Source: Actinomycetospora chiangmaiensis DSM 45062
GTDB taxonomy: Bacteria > Actinomycetota > Actinomycetes > Mycobacteriales > Pseudonocardiaceae
DNA: 64,000 nucleotides
Assembly: GCF_000379625.1 (NCBI RefSeq)
Contig: NZ_KB903217.1
Location: 327,816-391,815 of the forward strand
Direction of reading: 5' to 3'
Shown: one piece after another, positions 44,675 through 55,100 of the stretch
Numbering within the stretch: the stretch's first letter is position 1
Layout: every line of letters begins with the position of its first letter
Program-made: the position numbers and the translations under genes
Notes under the pieces: generated by a model
Databases searched by the model: none
What the model was told of the DNA's origin: nothing
The model's input: only the letters and a program-made list of their open reading frames with translations

Positions 44675-44940
44675 CTGCTTCGACGGTGACGATACACCGG
44701 GCCGTCGAGCGGCCGATCAGGCACCCTCCGGCCTCCCGAACGGAGCACGCGGTCTGCAACGACACGCGTGTAACTCACTCGGATCACGCTGTGGTCTCCG
44801 TGTGATCGCGGCCGAACCGGTGACCGTGCGTGTATCCGATTGCGCCCAAGCGGTATTCCTGCGGCACTCGTCTGTCGGGCTGAGACGATGTGGTGTGTGC
44901 TGTTCTCGTGGGTAGCGCGGATCAGAGCGGGGAGGTGCCC

Positions 44941-45555
44941 ATGACTCTCGGTGAGCACCTTGACCCGGATCTCATTCCGGACAGGGCCGAACTGCTGATC
45001 ATCGTCGCGTCCGAGGAGGACGCCCGGGCGCTCGCGCCGCTGGGCCGTCCGGGGGCCTCCGACGAACCGGTCCGCCCGGTCCTCGTCGCCACCGGTCCCG
45101 ATCCCCTCGGTGTGGACGCCGCGCTCGACGACCTCGACGCCCCCGCCGGCCGCCTCCTCATCCTGGACGGACCCGCCGAGGGGTGGGCCGAGGAGGCCGC
45201 CCGCCTCGTCGTCCGCCTCGACGCGCTCGTCGCGGGCGAGCCGCCCGCGGGCGTCGTCGTCCGGGGCGGGTCGGAGGCGGCGCTCGCCGCCGCCCGCTGT
45301 GCGGTCGCCGTCGGCGTGCCGTTGCTCCACCTGCCCGTGCCCGCCGCCGACGGCCGCGCCGCCGCCACCGGCGCTGCGATCGCCGGGCTCGCCGCCTGGC
45401 AGAGCTCGCCGGAGGGTGGGCTGCCCTACCCGACCGAGATCGACCTGCTCGTGCACCGCCGACTCACCCCGGCCGGTGCCCGTCCGCGTCACGCGGGCGA
45501 CCCGAACGTCGTGCGGATGCCGGCGGGCCGGGCCCGCTCCTCGCTCTCGGCCTGA
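44941..45555 (+). CDS. Stand-alone half domain resembling UDP-GlcNAc 2-epimerase N-terminal fold
   Basis: 204 aa from ATG 44941 with GGGGAGGTG 5 bases upstream. Alternating beta/alpha Rossmann-like sequence. PPAGVVVRGGSEAALAAARCAVAVGVPLLHL resembles the VLVQGDTTTTLAGALAA...PVGHVEAG segment of WecB-type epimerases, but the C-terminal nucleotide-binding half and catalytic Asp/His residues are missing (epimerases are about 370 aa). So a truncated or repurposed nucleotide-sugar fold is likely; function unknown. Downstream of tRNA-Gly, monocistronic. Confidence 0.6.
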   Translation: MTLGEHLDPDLIPDRAELLIIVASEEDARALAPLGRPGASDEPVRPVLVATGPDPLGVDAALDDLDAPAGRLLILDGPAEGWAEEAARLVVRLDALVAGEPPAGVVVRGGSEAALAAARCAVAVGVPLLHLPVPAADGRAAATGAAIAGLAAWQSSPEGGLPYPTEIDLLVHRRLTPAGARPRHAGDPNVVRMPAGRARSSLSA

Positions 45556-45762
45556 TTCTGTTCCACCTTCAACGCTGGGCTACTCGGGCGCATCTGCTGG
45601 TCCGTAAGCACGGATCCCCTCGGCCTGCGTCCGGAAAGCTGGGTCCAGTACCCGGAAACGGCTAACGTCATGCCGCCGGTGGGGGATGTCCAGCAGGGGA
45701 GCGCGCTCGTCGGCCGCTCCCGGCGTGGCGCCCGGGGGACATCGGGCCGGGAGGGTGTGCTG

Positions 45763-47523
45763 GTGAGACGAGCACCGAGGTTGACCACCGAGGTCCAGCG
45801 TCTCGGCGTCACGGTCTCCGTCGCCGCCCTCGTGATCGTGCTGCTGGTCGTGTTCCGCGTGCTCTACAGCGCCGCGGTGACGTCCCCGACCGAGGACCGG
45901 CTCCAGGCCGGCCTGCTCGCGGTGGAGGACTCCCACCAGGCGATGCTGTCGACGGACTCGTCGCTGCGGGGCTACCTCGCGACCGGGGACCGGTTCTTCT
46001 CCGACGAGGCCACCAAGGCGAGCCCCGACCTCGCGGCCGCCGACACGCAGATGGTCAACCTCCTCGAGGAGCCCGCGCTGCGGCAGAGCGTGCTGCAGCT
46101 CCTGCTCGCCCAGCAGCGCTGGCGGACCGAGTGGGCCGACCGCGCCCGGCAGCTGCCGCCGCCCGGCGGGGTCGAGGCCTTCCTGCTGCAGGGCAAGGCG
46201 ATCTTCGACAACTACCAGGGCCGCAAGGACGACACCCGCGCCGCGACGCTCGCCGCGATCGAGGACAACCAGCGCATGTCCTCGGTGATGCAGTGGTCGG
46301 TCGGTGTGCTGCTGGTCCTCGTCGGGCTCGGCACGCTCGTGGTCGCCCTGCGTGGCCGTCGTCGGCTGGAGCGGCACGTGGTCGCACCCGTCGACGGGCT
46401 GCTGGCCTCGGTGCGCGGGATCTCCGAGGGGCGGCTCCATCCGCCGGAGCCCGTGGCGGGCTCCGCGGAACTGGTCGCCCTGCGTGACGGCCTCGCCGAC
46501 ATGACCGTGGCCCTGCGCCACCAGCGCGAGGAGTCGGTCGCCCAGGCCGAGCGCCTTCAGGCCCAGACCGACCGCCTCCGCACCATCCTGATCATGACCC
46601 GGGAGATCGCGGGGTCGCTGAACACCCGGTACGTCGTCGACTCCACCGTGCAGGCCGCGGTCGCGGTCACCGACGGCCGGGTGCTGCTCTGGCTGCTCGA
46701 CGAGGGCGGCTCGGGGCTGGAGCTCGCCTACGACTCCGAGCGTGGCGCGATCCCGCCCCTCGAGCGGCAGTGCAGCCTCGGCGTCGGCGTGGTCGGCCGG
46801 TCGGCCCGGTACGGCCAGATCTCCCGCGGGGACCCCGACACCGACGACGAGGCCGCCGTGGCGGTGCCGCTGGTCGTCGGTGCGCGCGTGATCGGCGTCC
46901 TGGAGTGCTTCGACGGCAGCGACGGGGAGGTCGACGGCCAGGCGCTGTCGGCGGTCGAGATGCTCGCGACCCTGGCCGGCTCGGCGATCGAGGCCAGCCG
47001 CCTGCACGCCGCCACGGAGCGGCTCTCGCAGTTCGACCCGCTGACGCAGCTCGCCAACCGGCGCCGGCTCGGGACCGACCTCGACAACGCCGTCGCCAAC
47101 GCGAAGCGGCACGGCCGGCCGATGTCGGTGATCATGCTCGACCTCGACCACTTCAAGGAGCTCAACGACCGCTACGGCCACCAGCAGGGGGACGTGGTCC
47201 TCCAGGAGGTCGCGAGCACCCTGCGAGCGTCGATGCGCGACGGAGAGACGGCCTACCGCTACGGCGGCGAGGAGTTCGCCATCCTCGTCACCCAGGGCGA
47301 CACCGAGGACGCCGCGGCCCTCGCCGAGCGGCTCCGCGAGCGGGTCGAGGCCGACTTCAAGCGCGGCGGACGTCAGCTGGTCACGGCGTCGTTCGGGATC
47401 GCGACGCTGCCCGAGCACGCGGGTGACGGCGAGGGGCTCGTCTCCGAGGCCGACCGCGCGCTCTACTCCGCGAAGAATTCCGGCCGCAACCGCGTCCACC
47501 GGGCGGGCCAGCTCGTCGGCTGA
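45763..47523 (+). CDS. Membrane diguanylate cyclase (CHASE3-like, HAMP, GAF, GGDEF)
   Basis: 586 aa from GTG 45763 (GGGAGGG 6 bases before); an ATG at 45670 in frame lacks a ribosome site. Order: membrane helix (about 15-35), extracytoplasmic CHASE3-like helical sensor (DSHQAMLSTDSSLRGYLATGD, RRWRTEW-like), second helix (SVGVLLVLVGLGTLVVAL), HAMP, coiled coil, GAF (about 270-410), GGDEF with GGEEF at 501-505. The active site is intact, so it should make c-di-GMP from GTP. The inhibitory RxxD site is RDGE here. Sensed signal unknown. Confidence 0.92.
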   Translation: MRRAPRLTTEVQRLGVTVSVAALVIVLLVVFRVLYSAAVTSPTEDRLQAGLLAVEDSHQAMLSTDSSLRGYLATGDRFFSDEATKASPDLAAADTQMVNLLEEPALRQSVLQLLLAQQRWRTEWADRARQLPPPGGVEAFLLQGKAIFDNYQGRKDDTRAATLAAIEDNQRMSSVMQWSVGVLLVLVGLGTLVVALRGRRRLERHVVAPVDGLLASVRGISEGRLHPPEPVAGSAELVALRDGLADMTVALRHQREESVAQAERLQAQTDRLRTILIMTREIAGSLNTRYVVDSTVQAAVAVTDGRVLLWLLDEGGSGLELAYDSERGAIPPLERQCSLGVGVVGRSARYGQISRGDPDTDDEAAVAVPLVVGARVIGVLECFDGSDGEVDGQALSAVEMLATLAGSAIEASRLHAATERLSQFDPLTQLANRRRLGTDLDNAVANAKRHGRPMSVIMLDLDHFKELNDRYGHQQGDVVLQEVASTLRASMRDGETAYRYGGEEFAILVTQGDTEDAAALAERLRERVEADFKRGGRQLVTASFGIATLPEHAGDGEGLVSEADRALYSAKNSGRNRVHRAGQLVG

Positions 47524-47542
47524 CCCCGGCGCGTCCCTCGCG

Positions 47543-48118
47543 CTACGACAGGCCCTTGCGGAAGTTGACGTAGGACCGCGACGGCGTCGGTCCCCGCTGG
47601 TCCTGGTAGCGCGAGCCATAGATCTTCGACCCGTACGGGTGCTCGGAGGGCGAGGAGAGGCGGAACAGACAGAGCTGCCCCACCTTCATCCCGGGCCACA
47701 GCCGGATCGGCAGGTTCGCGACGTTCGACAGCTCCAGCGTCACGTGCCCGGAGAAGCCCGGGTCGATGAAGCCGGCCGTGGAGTGGGTGAGCAGCCCGAG
47801 GCGGCCGAGACTGCTCTTGCCCTCCAGCCGCCCCGCCACGTCGTCGGGCAGCGAGATGACCTCGTAGGTCGAACCCAGGACGAACTCGCCCGGGTGGAGC
47901 ACGAACGCCTCGTCCTCCGGCGGCTCGACCATCCGCGTCAGGTCGTCCTGCTGCAGCGCCGGGTCGATGTGCGTGTAGGCGTGGTTGTTGAACGTCCGGA
48001 AGTGCCGGTCCAGGCGCAGGTCCACGCTCGAGGGCTGCAGCAGCGTCTCGTCGAACGGCTCGAGCGCCACCCGTCCCGCGGCGATCTCGGCACGGATGTC
48101 GCGGTCGGAGAGCAGCAC
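47543..48118 (-). CDS. dcd: dCTP deaminase (dUMP-forming type)
   Basis: 191 aa. Trimeric dUTPase-like fold with [56 protein letters not shown] (catalytic Glu and dCTP pocket) and GSKYGS-type [17 protein letters not shown]. Actinobacterial enzymes of this length convert dCTP directly to dUMP, feeding dTMP synthesis. The name dcd is kept. GTG start at 48118. Convergent with the cyclase gene, 19 bp between stops. Confidence 0.95.
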   Translation of the reverse strand: MLLSDRDIRAEIAAGRVALEPFDETLLQPSSVDLRLDRHFRTFNNHAYTHIDPALQQDDLTRMVEPPEDEAFVLHPGEFVLGSTYEVISLPDDVAGRLEGKSSLGRLGLLTHSTAGFIDPGFSGHVTLELSNVANLPIRLWPGMKVGQLCLFRLSSPSEHPYGSKIYGSRYQDQRGPTPSRSYVNFRKGLS

Positions 48119-48198
48119 CGCCGCACTCTATCGGCGCAACGCGACACGCCGACCGACCGCACCCGCCGTCGGGAAGCTCGACGGCCACCCCGGAACGA

Positions 48199-48239
48199 AC
48201 GGGGCCCTCCGGTCGACCAGGTCGACCGGAGGGCCCCGT
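48199..48239 (-). terminator. Perfect 20-bp-arm hairpin
   Basis: Arms 48199-48218 and 48220-48239 are exact inverse complements around a single base, downstream of the Fe-S protein stop (48267) and upstream of dcd. Strong terminator for the Fe-S gene. Confidence 0.85.
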
Positions 48240-48266
48240 CGCTCGATCAGCGAGGACCGTGGCGGG

Positions 48267-50747
48267 CTACTCCGCCGGGTTCTTCACGTTCGCCGAGGTG
48301 GCGGTGGTGGCCGGGTCGGACTCGCCCGGGTGGTCACCGTCGGCCGGCTGCCCGCGCTTGACCGCGGCGAGCAGCATCTGCGAGACGTCCATGACCTCGG
48401 TGCCGACCGCCTTCGCCTCGCTCTGTCGCTCGGTGAGGCCGTCGGTGAGCATCACGCGGCAGAAGGGGCAGCCGGAGGCGATCACATCGGGCTCGACGGA
48501 GATGGCCTCGTCGACGCGCTCCATGTTGATGCGCTTGCCGATGTTCTCCTCCATCCACATGCGCGCACCGCCGGCACCACAGCAGAGTGCCCGGTCGGCG
48601 TGGCGCGGCATCTCCTTGAGCACCGCGCCCGCGGCCTCCACCAGCTCACGCGGCGGGGTGTAGACCTCGTTGTGCCGGCCCAGGTAGCACGGGTCGTGGT
48701 AGGTCACCGTCTTCGGCCCGTGCCCGTTCGCCGAGCCGCCGGCGTGCCCGTTGGTCGACCCGTTCGTGGCGACGACCTCCGAGGCGGGGGCCGCCTGGTC
48801 GGTCGGGTGGCCGTTCGTGGAGTGACCGTCGGCCTTGGCCAGACCGCGCTCGGTGCCGTCGGCCTGCGGGCCCTTGTACTGCAGGTTGGTCGACGGGTTG
48901 ATGTCGAGCTTGGCCTGCGGCACCGGCGAGGACTCCGTGGCGACCGGAATCAGCTTCTTCTCCCGGACCAGCTGGTTGAGCAGCTGGGTGTGGTGGACGA
49001 CCTCGTAGTGGCCGTCGAGCTGCGGGTACTCGCGCCCGAGCGTGTTCATGCAGTGCGGGCAGGTGGTGACGATCTTGCGGGTGCCCGGCTCGCGGCCCTC
49101 GAAGACCGAGTCGAGCATCTCCTTGGTCTGCATCGCCATCATCTGGAAGAGGAACTCGTTGCCCGAGCGCCGCGCCGGGTCACCCGTGCAGCTCTCCTCC
49201 TTGCCGAGCACCGTGTAGTTCACGCCCGCGATGTGCAGCAGCTCCGCGGTGGCGCGGACCGTCTTCTTGGCGTTGTCGTCGAACGCGCCGGCGCAGCCGA
49301 TGAAGAACAGGTACTCGGTCTCCGGGGACAGCTCGCCGTCGAACTCGGGCACCTCGAAGGGGAGGTCCTTCGCCCAGTCCATGCGGCTGGAGTTGTTCTG
49401 GCCCCAGGGGTTGCCCTTGTTCTCCAGGTTGCGGAACAGGACGCCGAGCTCGCCGGGGAACTCGGACTCGATCATCACCTGGTTGCGGCGCATGTCGACG
49501 ATGTGGTCGACGTGCTCGATGTCCACCGGGCACTGCTCGACGCAGGCGCCGCAGGTGGTGCAGGACCAGAGAACCTCGGGGTCGATGACGCCGAGCTGCT
49601 GGGCGGTGCCCACCAGCGGCCGCGCGGCCTGGATGTCGTCGGTGCCGCGGTGGCGCTCGTAGCCGGACTCGGGGACCCCGTGCCCGCCGTGCTCGTTCTT
49701 GCCGAGCCCGGCGTCCCAGTCGATCCCACCCTCGTCGGGCATGTCCTTGCCGCCGACCAGGTACGGCGCCTTCGCGAGCATGTGGTCGCGCAGGTCCATG
49801 ATCAGGAGCTTCGGCGACAGCGGCTTGCCGGTGTTCCACGCGGGGCACTGCGACTGGCAGCGGCCGCACTCGGTGCACGTCTCGAAGTCGAGCATGCCCT
49901 TCCACGTGAAGTCCTCGATCTTGCCGCGACCGAACGAGGCCTCCTCGGGCGGGTCCTCGAAGTCGATCGGCTTGCCGTCGTACTCGATCGGCTGCAGCGG
50001 GCCGAGGGCCTTGGGCAGGCGCTTCGCCGCGACGTTGATCGGCGCGATGAAGATGTGGAGGTGCTTGGAGTAGAGCACCTGCACGAGGAACACCAGCGCG
50101 ACGCCGATGTGCAGCAGCAGGAAGACCGTCTCGAGGACGAACAGCGTCGTCGGGGAGAGCCCGGCGAACAGCTGGCCGACCGCGATCGACACGTAGGCAC
50201 CCGACTGGTAGGGCAGGTTGCCGGCGGCCGACGAGACGCCGCGGAAGGCGAACAGCGTCCAGACCACGTTGAAGATCAGGAACAGCACGATCCAGGCGCC
50301 GGAGGTGTGCGACCCGTAGAAGCGGGACGACCGCTGCCTGCGCTCCGGGTCCTGCTGCACGCGCATGATCCCGAAGGTGATGATCGACAGCAGGACCATC
50401 ACGGCGATGAAGTCCTGGAGGAAGCCCAGGATCGGCGAGCGTCCGATCAGCGGGATGTGGAAGTCCTCGACGAACAGCGCGCCGTAGGCCTCGATGTAGA
50501 CCGTCAGCAGGATGACGAAGCCCCACATCGTGAAGAGGTGGGCGACGCCGGGGATCGACCAGCGCAGCAGCTTGCGCTGGCCCGCGACCTCCACGATCTG
50601 GGTGCGCAGCCGGGCGCCGAGGCCCTCGGAGCGCTTGGCATCGGGCTGCCCGGACCTGATGAGGGTGTAGAGCCACCACGCGCGGCGGGCGGCGATCACC
50701 CCCACGGCCAGGGTCAGGGCGAGACCCAGGATCAATCGGACGAGCAC
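48267..50747 (-). CDS. Membrane iron-sulfur oxidoreductase (CCG-domain, HdrD/GlpC-like)
   Basis: 826 aa, GTG start with GGGAGGT upstream. The first 250 residues hold about five membrane helices like the NarI/HdrE haem-b module (IPGVAHLFTMWGFVILLTVYIEAYG, HIGVALVFLVQVLYSKHLHIFIAP with paired His). Then two [4Fe-4S] motifs (CTECGRCQSQCP and CTTCGACVEQCP) and two CCG domains (CPHCMNTLGREYP, CCGAGGARMW, CPFCRVML). A Gly/Asn/His-rich insert (about 650-700) separates the CCG repeats. Homologues are widespread in actinobacteria (M. tuberculosis Rv0338c type) and probably move electrons between a cytosolic donor and menaquinone. Donor unknown. Confidence 0.88.
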   Translation of the reverse strand: MLVRLILGLALTLAVGVIAARRAWWLYTLIRSGQPDAKRSEGLGARLRTQIVEVAGQRKLLRWSIPGVAHLFTMWGFVILLTVYIEAYGALFVEDFHIPLIGRSPILGFLQDFIAVMVLLSIITFGIMRVQQDPERRQRSSRFYGSHTSGAWIVLFLIFNVVWTLFAFRGVSSAAGNLPYQSGAYVSIAVGQLFAGLSPTTLFVLETVFLLLHIGVALVFLVQVLYSKHLHIFIAPINVAAKRLPKALGPLQPIEYDGKPIDFEDPPEEASFGRGKIEDFTWKGMLDFETCTECGRCQSQCPAWNTGKPLSPKLLIMDLRDHMLAKAPYLVGGKDMPDEGGIDWDAGLGKNEHGGHGVPESGYERHRGTDDIQAARPLVGTAQQLGVIDPEVLWSCTTCGACVEQCPVDIEHVDHIVDMRRNQVMIESEFPGELGVLFRNLENKGNPWGQNNSSRMDWAKDLPFEVPEFDGELSPETEYLFFIGCAGAFDDNAKKTVRATAELLHIAGVNYTVLGKEESCTGDPARRSGNEFLFQMMAMQTKEMLDSVFEGREPGTRKIVTTCPHCMNTLGREYPQLDGHYEVVHHTQLLNQLVREKKLIPVATESSPVPQAKLDINPSTNLQYKGPQADGTERGLAKADGHSTNGHPTDQAAPASEVVATNGSTNGHAGGSANGHGPKTVTYHDPCYLGRHNEVYTPPRELVEAAGAVLKEMPRHADRALCCGAGGARMWMEENIGKRINMERVDEAISVEPDVIASGCPFCRVMLTDGLTERQSEAKAVGTEVMDVSQMLLAAVKRGQPADGDHPGESDPATTATSANVKNPAE

Positions 50748-51139
50748 TGTTCGACCTCCCCGCGGGCGCTGCGTCTCACCGCAGGTCCCGTCACGTTCAG
50801 GCGGGCCTGGTGCGCGCTGCTGTGGTGGTCGCGCCGTCGGCCCGGATCAGGGGGACTGTAACCGCTGCCACCGACACCCGTCCCCGGGAGCGGGGTGAGT
50901 TCCTACTCACCGGTAACCGGACGGTCCCGACATCGTCCGCCGCGACACGCGCGGAACCCGTCGGGGCGATCATCCGACGCTCGGACGCGCGGACACGCCA
51001 CGATGGCCTACGACGTCCGTGGGCCGCGCCGCCGCTGTCCACCACCGGGGGTACCCACCTGCTCGCCCGGCGTGTTTACTCGACCGGTCGAGACCGGCGA
51101 ACCCCGACCCAGCACGACACCGTCCGGGAGGACCACCGC
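50748..51139. promoter_or_regulatory. Divergent intergenic region (392 bp) with two palindromic operator candidates
   Basis: No gene seen. Between the Fe-S gene and the secretion-like operon lie GGTGAGT-TCCT-ACTCACC (50894-50911) overlapping CCGGTAACCGG (50910-50920), and a perfect 14-bp palindrome CTCGACCGGTCGAG (51079-51092) 48 bp before the ATG at 51140. These look like dimeric-repressor sites (TetR/GntR type); the regulators are not identified. Confidence 0.5.
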
Positions 51140-51418
51140 ATGACCCTCACGACCCTGGGTGCGCACCTCCTCGACACCCAGATCACGGCGCAGGGTCTGG
51201 GCACCAACGGGCTGCAGGGCTGGATCCGCGACAACATCGTCCCGCTGCTCCTGCTGGGCATCGCGGTGATCATGCTGTGGATCGGTGGGCGCGGCGACAA
51301 CGCGGGCGTGGCCCGCCGCGGTGTCGGCCTGCTCGTGGGCCTGGTCGCCCTCGGGATCGCGGTCTCCGGCAACGGCCCGGCGGTCGGGCAGTTCCTGGCC
51401 CAGCTGATCACGGGGTAA
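51140..51418 (+). CDS. Small two-helix membrane protein, VirB2-like by position
   Basis: 92 aa, ATG 51140 with GGGAGGA upstream. Two hydrophobic helices (NIVPLLLLGIAVIMLWIG and GVGLLVGLVALGIAVSG) separated by a short charged turn (GRGDNAGVARR), the topology of VirB2-type pilins, though without a clear cleaved signal. First gene of a six-gene operon in T4SS order. Not recognised by sequence; the assignment is by topology and context. Confidence 0.7.
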   Translation: MTLTTLGAHLLDTQITAQGLGTNGLQGWIRDNIVPLLLLGIAVIMLWIGGRGDNAGVARRGVGLLVGLVALGIAVSGNGPAVGQFLAQLITG

Positions 51419-51421
51419 CGG

Positions 51422-52105
51422 GTGCAGATCCGCACCGACGACGACGTGTACCGGGTCGACGCCGTCTGGCTCGGCCCCCCGCGGGCGACCTTCCCCTGGC
51501 GCGCCCGCTACTCCAGCTACGGCGTCGGACTGATCGTCATGATCGTCGTGATGTTCGTGCAGCGGCGCCTGGGCATCCAGATCGGCTTCTTCTCGGTGGC
51601 CTGGGCGCTGCTCATCACGGTCGTGGTGGTGCGCTTCGTCAGCAAACGGATCAACGAGGACCGCCCGCTGCTGGAGTGGCTCACGCTGTTCTGGCACGAG
51701 GTCCGCGGCCCCCGCCGTCGCACGCGCGGCGCGGGCAGCACGGTGAGTGCCGGGCACGTCGCCATCGGCCCCGCGCGGCCGCGGGCGGCGCTCCCGCCGG
51801 GTCGGACCGATCCGCACGCCGCGATGGCGGTCCGCGACGACGAGGCACCCCCCGCTCCCGGCCGCCCGCGCCGGCGTCCGAGGCGCTCCTGGACGACGCG
51901 GGCGGGCGCGACGCCCCGCCGCCCGGGCAGGCCCGCCGGCACCGGGGCCGCACCCGGGACCGACCCGGACGGCGTCGTCCGGGTCCCGGCGCGCCGGGCG
52001 GACCGGCCGCGCCGCGACCCGTCGTCGGGAACCCCGCGGCGTTACGGTCCCCGCGCGACGGGCAGGCAGGACGAGGAGGGCGACGGTGCGCCGGGGAGTT
52101 CCTGA
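51422..52105 (+). CDS. Membrane protein, VirB3/PrgI-like by position
   Basis: 227 aa, GTG start 3 bp after the previous stop. Residues 1-100 have a polar start (MQIRTDDDVYRVDAVWLG), two adjacent membrane helices (YGVGLIVMIVVMFVQ and FFSVAWALLITVVVVRFV) and RPLLEWLTLFWHEVR. The rest is Pro/Arg-rich and disordered. A two-helix protein just before the VirB4 ATPase is the usual place of VirB3/PrgI. The 3' end overlaps the ATPase start by 20 bp. Confidence 0.7.
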   Translation: MQIRTDDDVYRVDAVWLGPPRATFPWRARYSSYGVGLIVMIVVMFVQRRLGIQIGFFSVAWALLITVVVVRFVSKRINEDRPLLEWLTLFWHEVRGPRRRTRGAGSTVSAGHVAIGPARPRAALPPGRTDPHAAMAVRDDEAPPAPGRPRRRPRRSWTTRAGATPRRPGRPAGTGAAPGTDPDGVVRVPARRADRPRRDPSSGTPRRYGPRATGRQDEEGDGAPGSS

Positions 52106-55100
52106 CGGCGGGTGGGGGCGGCGGTCGCCGTGGCCCGAGCCCCGCGACTCCTCACCGGCCGACGGTCCCGACGTCGGGTGGGGCGCGTTCCCGGCGGGCC
52201 CGGCCGAGGTCGTGCCCGTCGACCGGGACGAGTCGACCGGGGACCGAGCCATCGACCCGGACCGCGTCGAGCCGCCCGCCGAGTCCGGGCCGACCGCACT
52301 GCGGCGACCGCGACCCCGGGCGAAGCCGCGTCGCGGCCGGTCCCTGGCCGGCGCGTCGGCAGCCCCCGGCTACCGCTCCGCGATCGCGCTGCGCTCGATC
52401 GACGGCAACATCGCCCGCACCGGCTCGACGGTCACGGCCTGGTACCGGCTCGCGGCCCAGCCGTGGAGCTTCCGCTCGGACCCGCAGCGCGAGTCGCTGA
52501 TCCGGCGGATCGCGACGCAGCTCGGCGAGCTGCAGGGCCGGTGGGTGCACGTGCGGGTGACCAGCCGCCCGTTCCCGGTCGCGCGCTGGGCGGAGGCGTT
52601 CGACCGCAACTCCCCGGGTCGGCTGCCCGACGTGCCGGGCGCCCTGTCGTGGGAGGAGTTCGTCACCGGCGAGCAGCACCACCTGATGGGCCTGTCGATG
52701 GCCGACAAGGAGGTGTTCCTCGGCGTCGAGGTCTCCGGGCGCTCCGTGGTCGACCGGTGGCTGGAGTCCGCGGCGCCGGTGCTGCACCGGGTGCTCCCGA
52801 GCGCGGTGAACGCCGAGCTCACCGCCCTGGAGACCGAGATCGCGCACGTCGACGCCCTCGTCGGCGGGCCGGGTCTCGACGGCGCGCCCTGCACCGCCGA
52901 GGACATGGCCTGGCTGATGCACCGCTCGTGCGCGCTCGGGCTGCCCGCGCCGCAGCACGTCGCCGCCGAGCCCGGCGCCGCCTGGGAGGCCGAGGACCTC
53001 GCGGCCTTCACCGACGGCGTCGCGATGCACCAGGAGCCCTACGCCCCGACCGTGCAGGTCGAGGGCCGGCAGGGGCTGTACCCGGTGTCGCGGCACGTCG
53101 CGGTGCTCTCGGTCGGGCTGATGGACTCGCTGCGGATCCCCGAGGCCGACGACCCGTGGATGCAGCGCAGCGACCGGCTCCCGTTCCCGGTGGAGTGGTC
53201 CGCGCGCATCTACGTCCGGCGTCCCGAGGAGGTCTCGGGGGAGCTGCAGCGCCAGATGGGGAAGGTGCGCAGCCAGATTCGGCACTACACCCACGACCAC
53301 GACCTCGACCCGCCGATGTCGCTCGAGCGCCAGGCCGACCGGGTGCTCCAGATCGAGGACGAGCTCTCCGGCGGGCTGACCCAGCTCAACACCCGCGTCT
53401 ACGGCTGGTGGCGGGTCGCGGTCGCGGGTCGCGACGAGGCCGAGGCCCTCACCCGCGCCCAGCAGCTGCTCGACCTCTACCGGCCGCGGGTCGCGCTGGA
53501 GCACCCGGAGGCGCAGTACGCCTACGCCCGCGAGTTCATCCCGGGCGAGCCGCTCGCGTCGACGGCCTACCGGCGGCGGGGATCGGTGACCTGGGTGGCC
53601 GCCGGCGTCCCGGCGGCCTCGGCCAGCGTCGGCGACCGGCGCGGCGTGCTGCTCGGCGAGACCTGCACCGCGACCCGTCGTCCCGTCGCGTGGGACCCGT
53701 GGATGGCGCAGGAGGTCCGGCAGGCGTCCGGCCTCACGGCCGTGGTCGGTGGCCTGGGCTCCGGGAAGTCGTTCCTGACGGGTCTGATGGTCTACAAGAC
53801 GCTCCGGGCCGGGGCGCGGTGGACGGTGCTCGACCCGTCCGGTCCGCTGGCGGCGCTCACCCGGGTGCCGGAGCTCGCGCCGTTCTCCCGGCACATCCAC
53901 CTGCTCGCGGCCGACCCGGGCATCCTCAACCCGTACCGGGTCGTCGCGGAGCCGCGTCGCGAGCACTTCCTCGACGAGGACGACCCGGAGAAGGCCTGGC
54001 GCCGGGAACGGTCCCTGGCGGCGGCGACCCGCCGTCGGCTGGTGCTCGACGTGCTGACCGGGCTCCTGCCCTACGACGTCGCGCGGATGCCGCACACCCG
54101 GATCGTGCTGCTGCGCGCGGTCCGGGAGGTCGGCGGCGGCCAGCACCGGGACCCGGGCCAGGTCATCGCCACGCTGCGCCGGCACGCCCGGGAGGGCGAG
54201 GAGCACGCCGACGTCGTCGCCGACTTCCTCGAGGAGCGCCGCGAGCTGCCGCAGGCCGCGCTGCTCTTCCCGGAGCGCACGCACGACCCGGAGGACCCGC
54301 GCGGCCCGAGCCATGACGCGGGCCGCGCCGACGACCCCGAGATCCTCGACGAGGACTACCGCCTCACCGTCCTGACGATGCAGGGGATGTCGCTCCCGCG
54401 TCCCGGCAGCCCGCGCGAGGAGTGGACCGACGGCGAGTCGCTCGCGGTCGAGCTCCTCAACCTGGCCTCCTGGCTGACGCAGCGGACCGTGTACACCGCC
54501 GACCGCGACCTGCGGAAGGGCGTCGCGCTCGACGAGACCCACTTCCTGTCGCAGATCCCCACCGGCAAGGTCCTCATCGACCGGCTCGCCCGCGACTCCC
54601 GCAAGTTCAACGTTCGCGCGCTGTTCGCCTCGCAGCTCGCGGGCGACCTGCTGCGCGTGCCGGGCTTCGCCTCGCTCGTCGACGCCGTGTTCGTCGGCCG
54701 CACCGACGACGCCGAGGCCCAGGCGGAGGCGCTGCGGCTGCTCCGCGTGCCAACCGACGTCGGCTACGAGGAGATGCTCGGCACGCTCTCCCCGCGCCCG
54801 ACGGCGAGCCAGCAGGACGAGCGCCCCGACGACACCCCGCGCCAGTTCGTCTTCTCCGACGGGCACGGTGGCGTGGAGAAGATCCGCGTCGACCTGGAGG
54901 GCGAGCACCTCGGGCACCTCCGCGCGGCCCTCGACACGAACCCGAACGCGCAGCGCGCCCACCTCCCGCCGGCCCCGCTGCCGGCCGCCCCGCAGGCGCG
55001 GGTGCCGGTCGACGACGGACCGCGACCGGTCCCGCCCGAGCCGGACGACCCGTCGTCGGGACCCGAGGTGGAGGACGGCGTGCCCGCGGCCCGGTCGTCC

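Noticed and set aside
45670-45762. Earlier ATG of the diguanylate cyclase gene
   Set aside because: No ribosome site, and the added residues are low-complexity; GTG 45763 has GGGAGGG. Not fully excluded.
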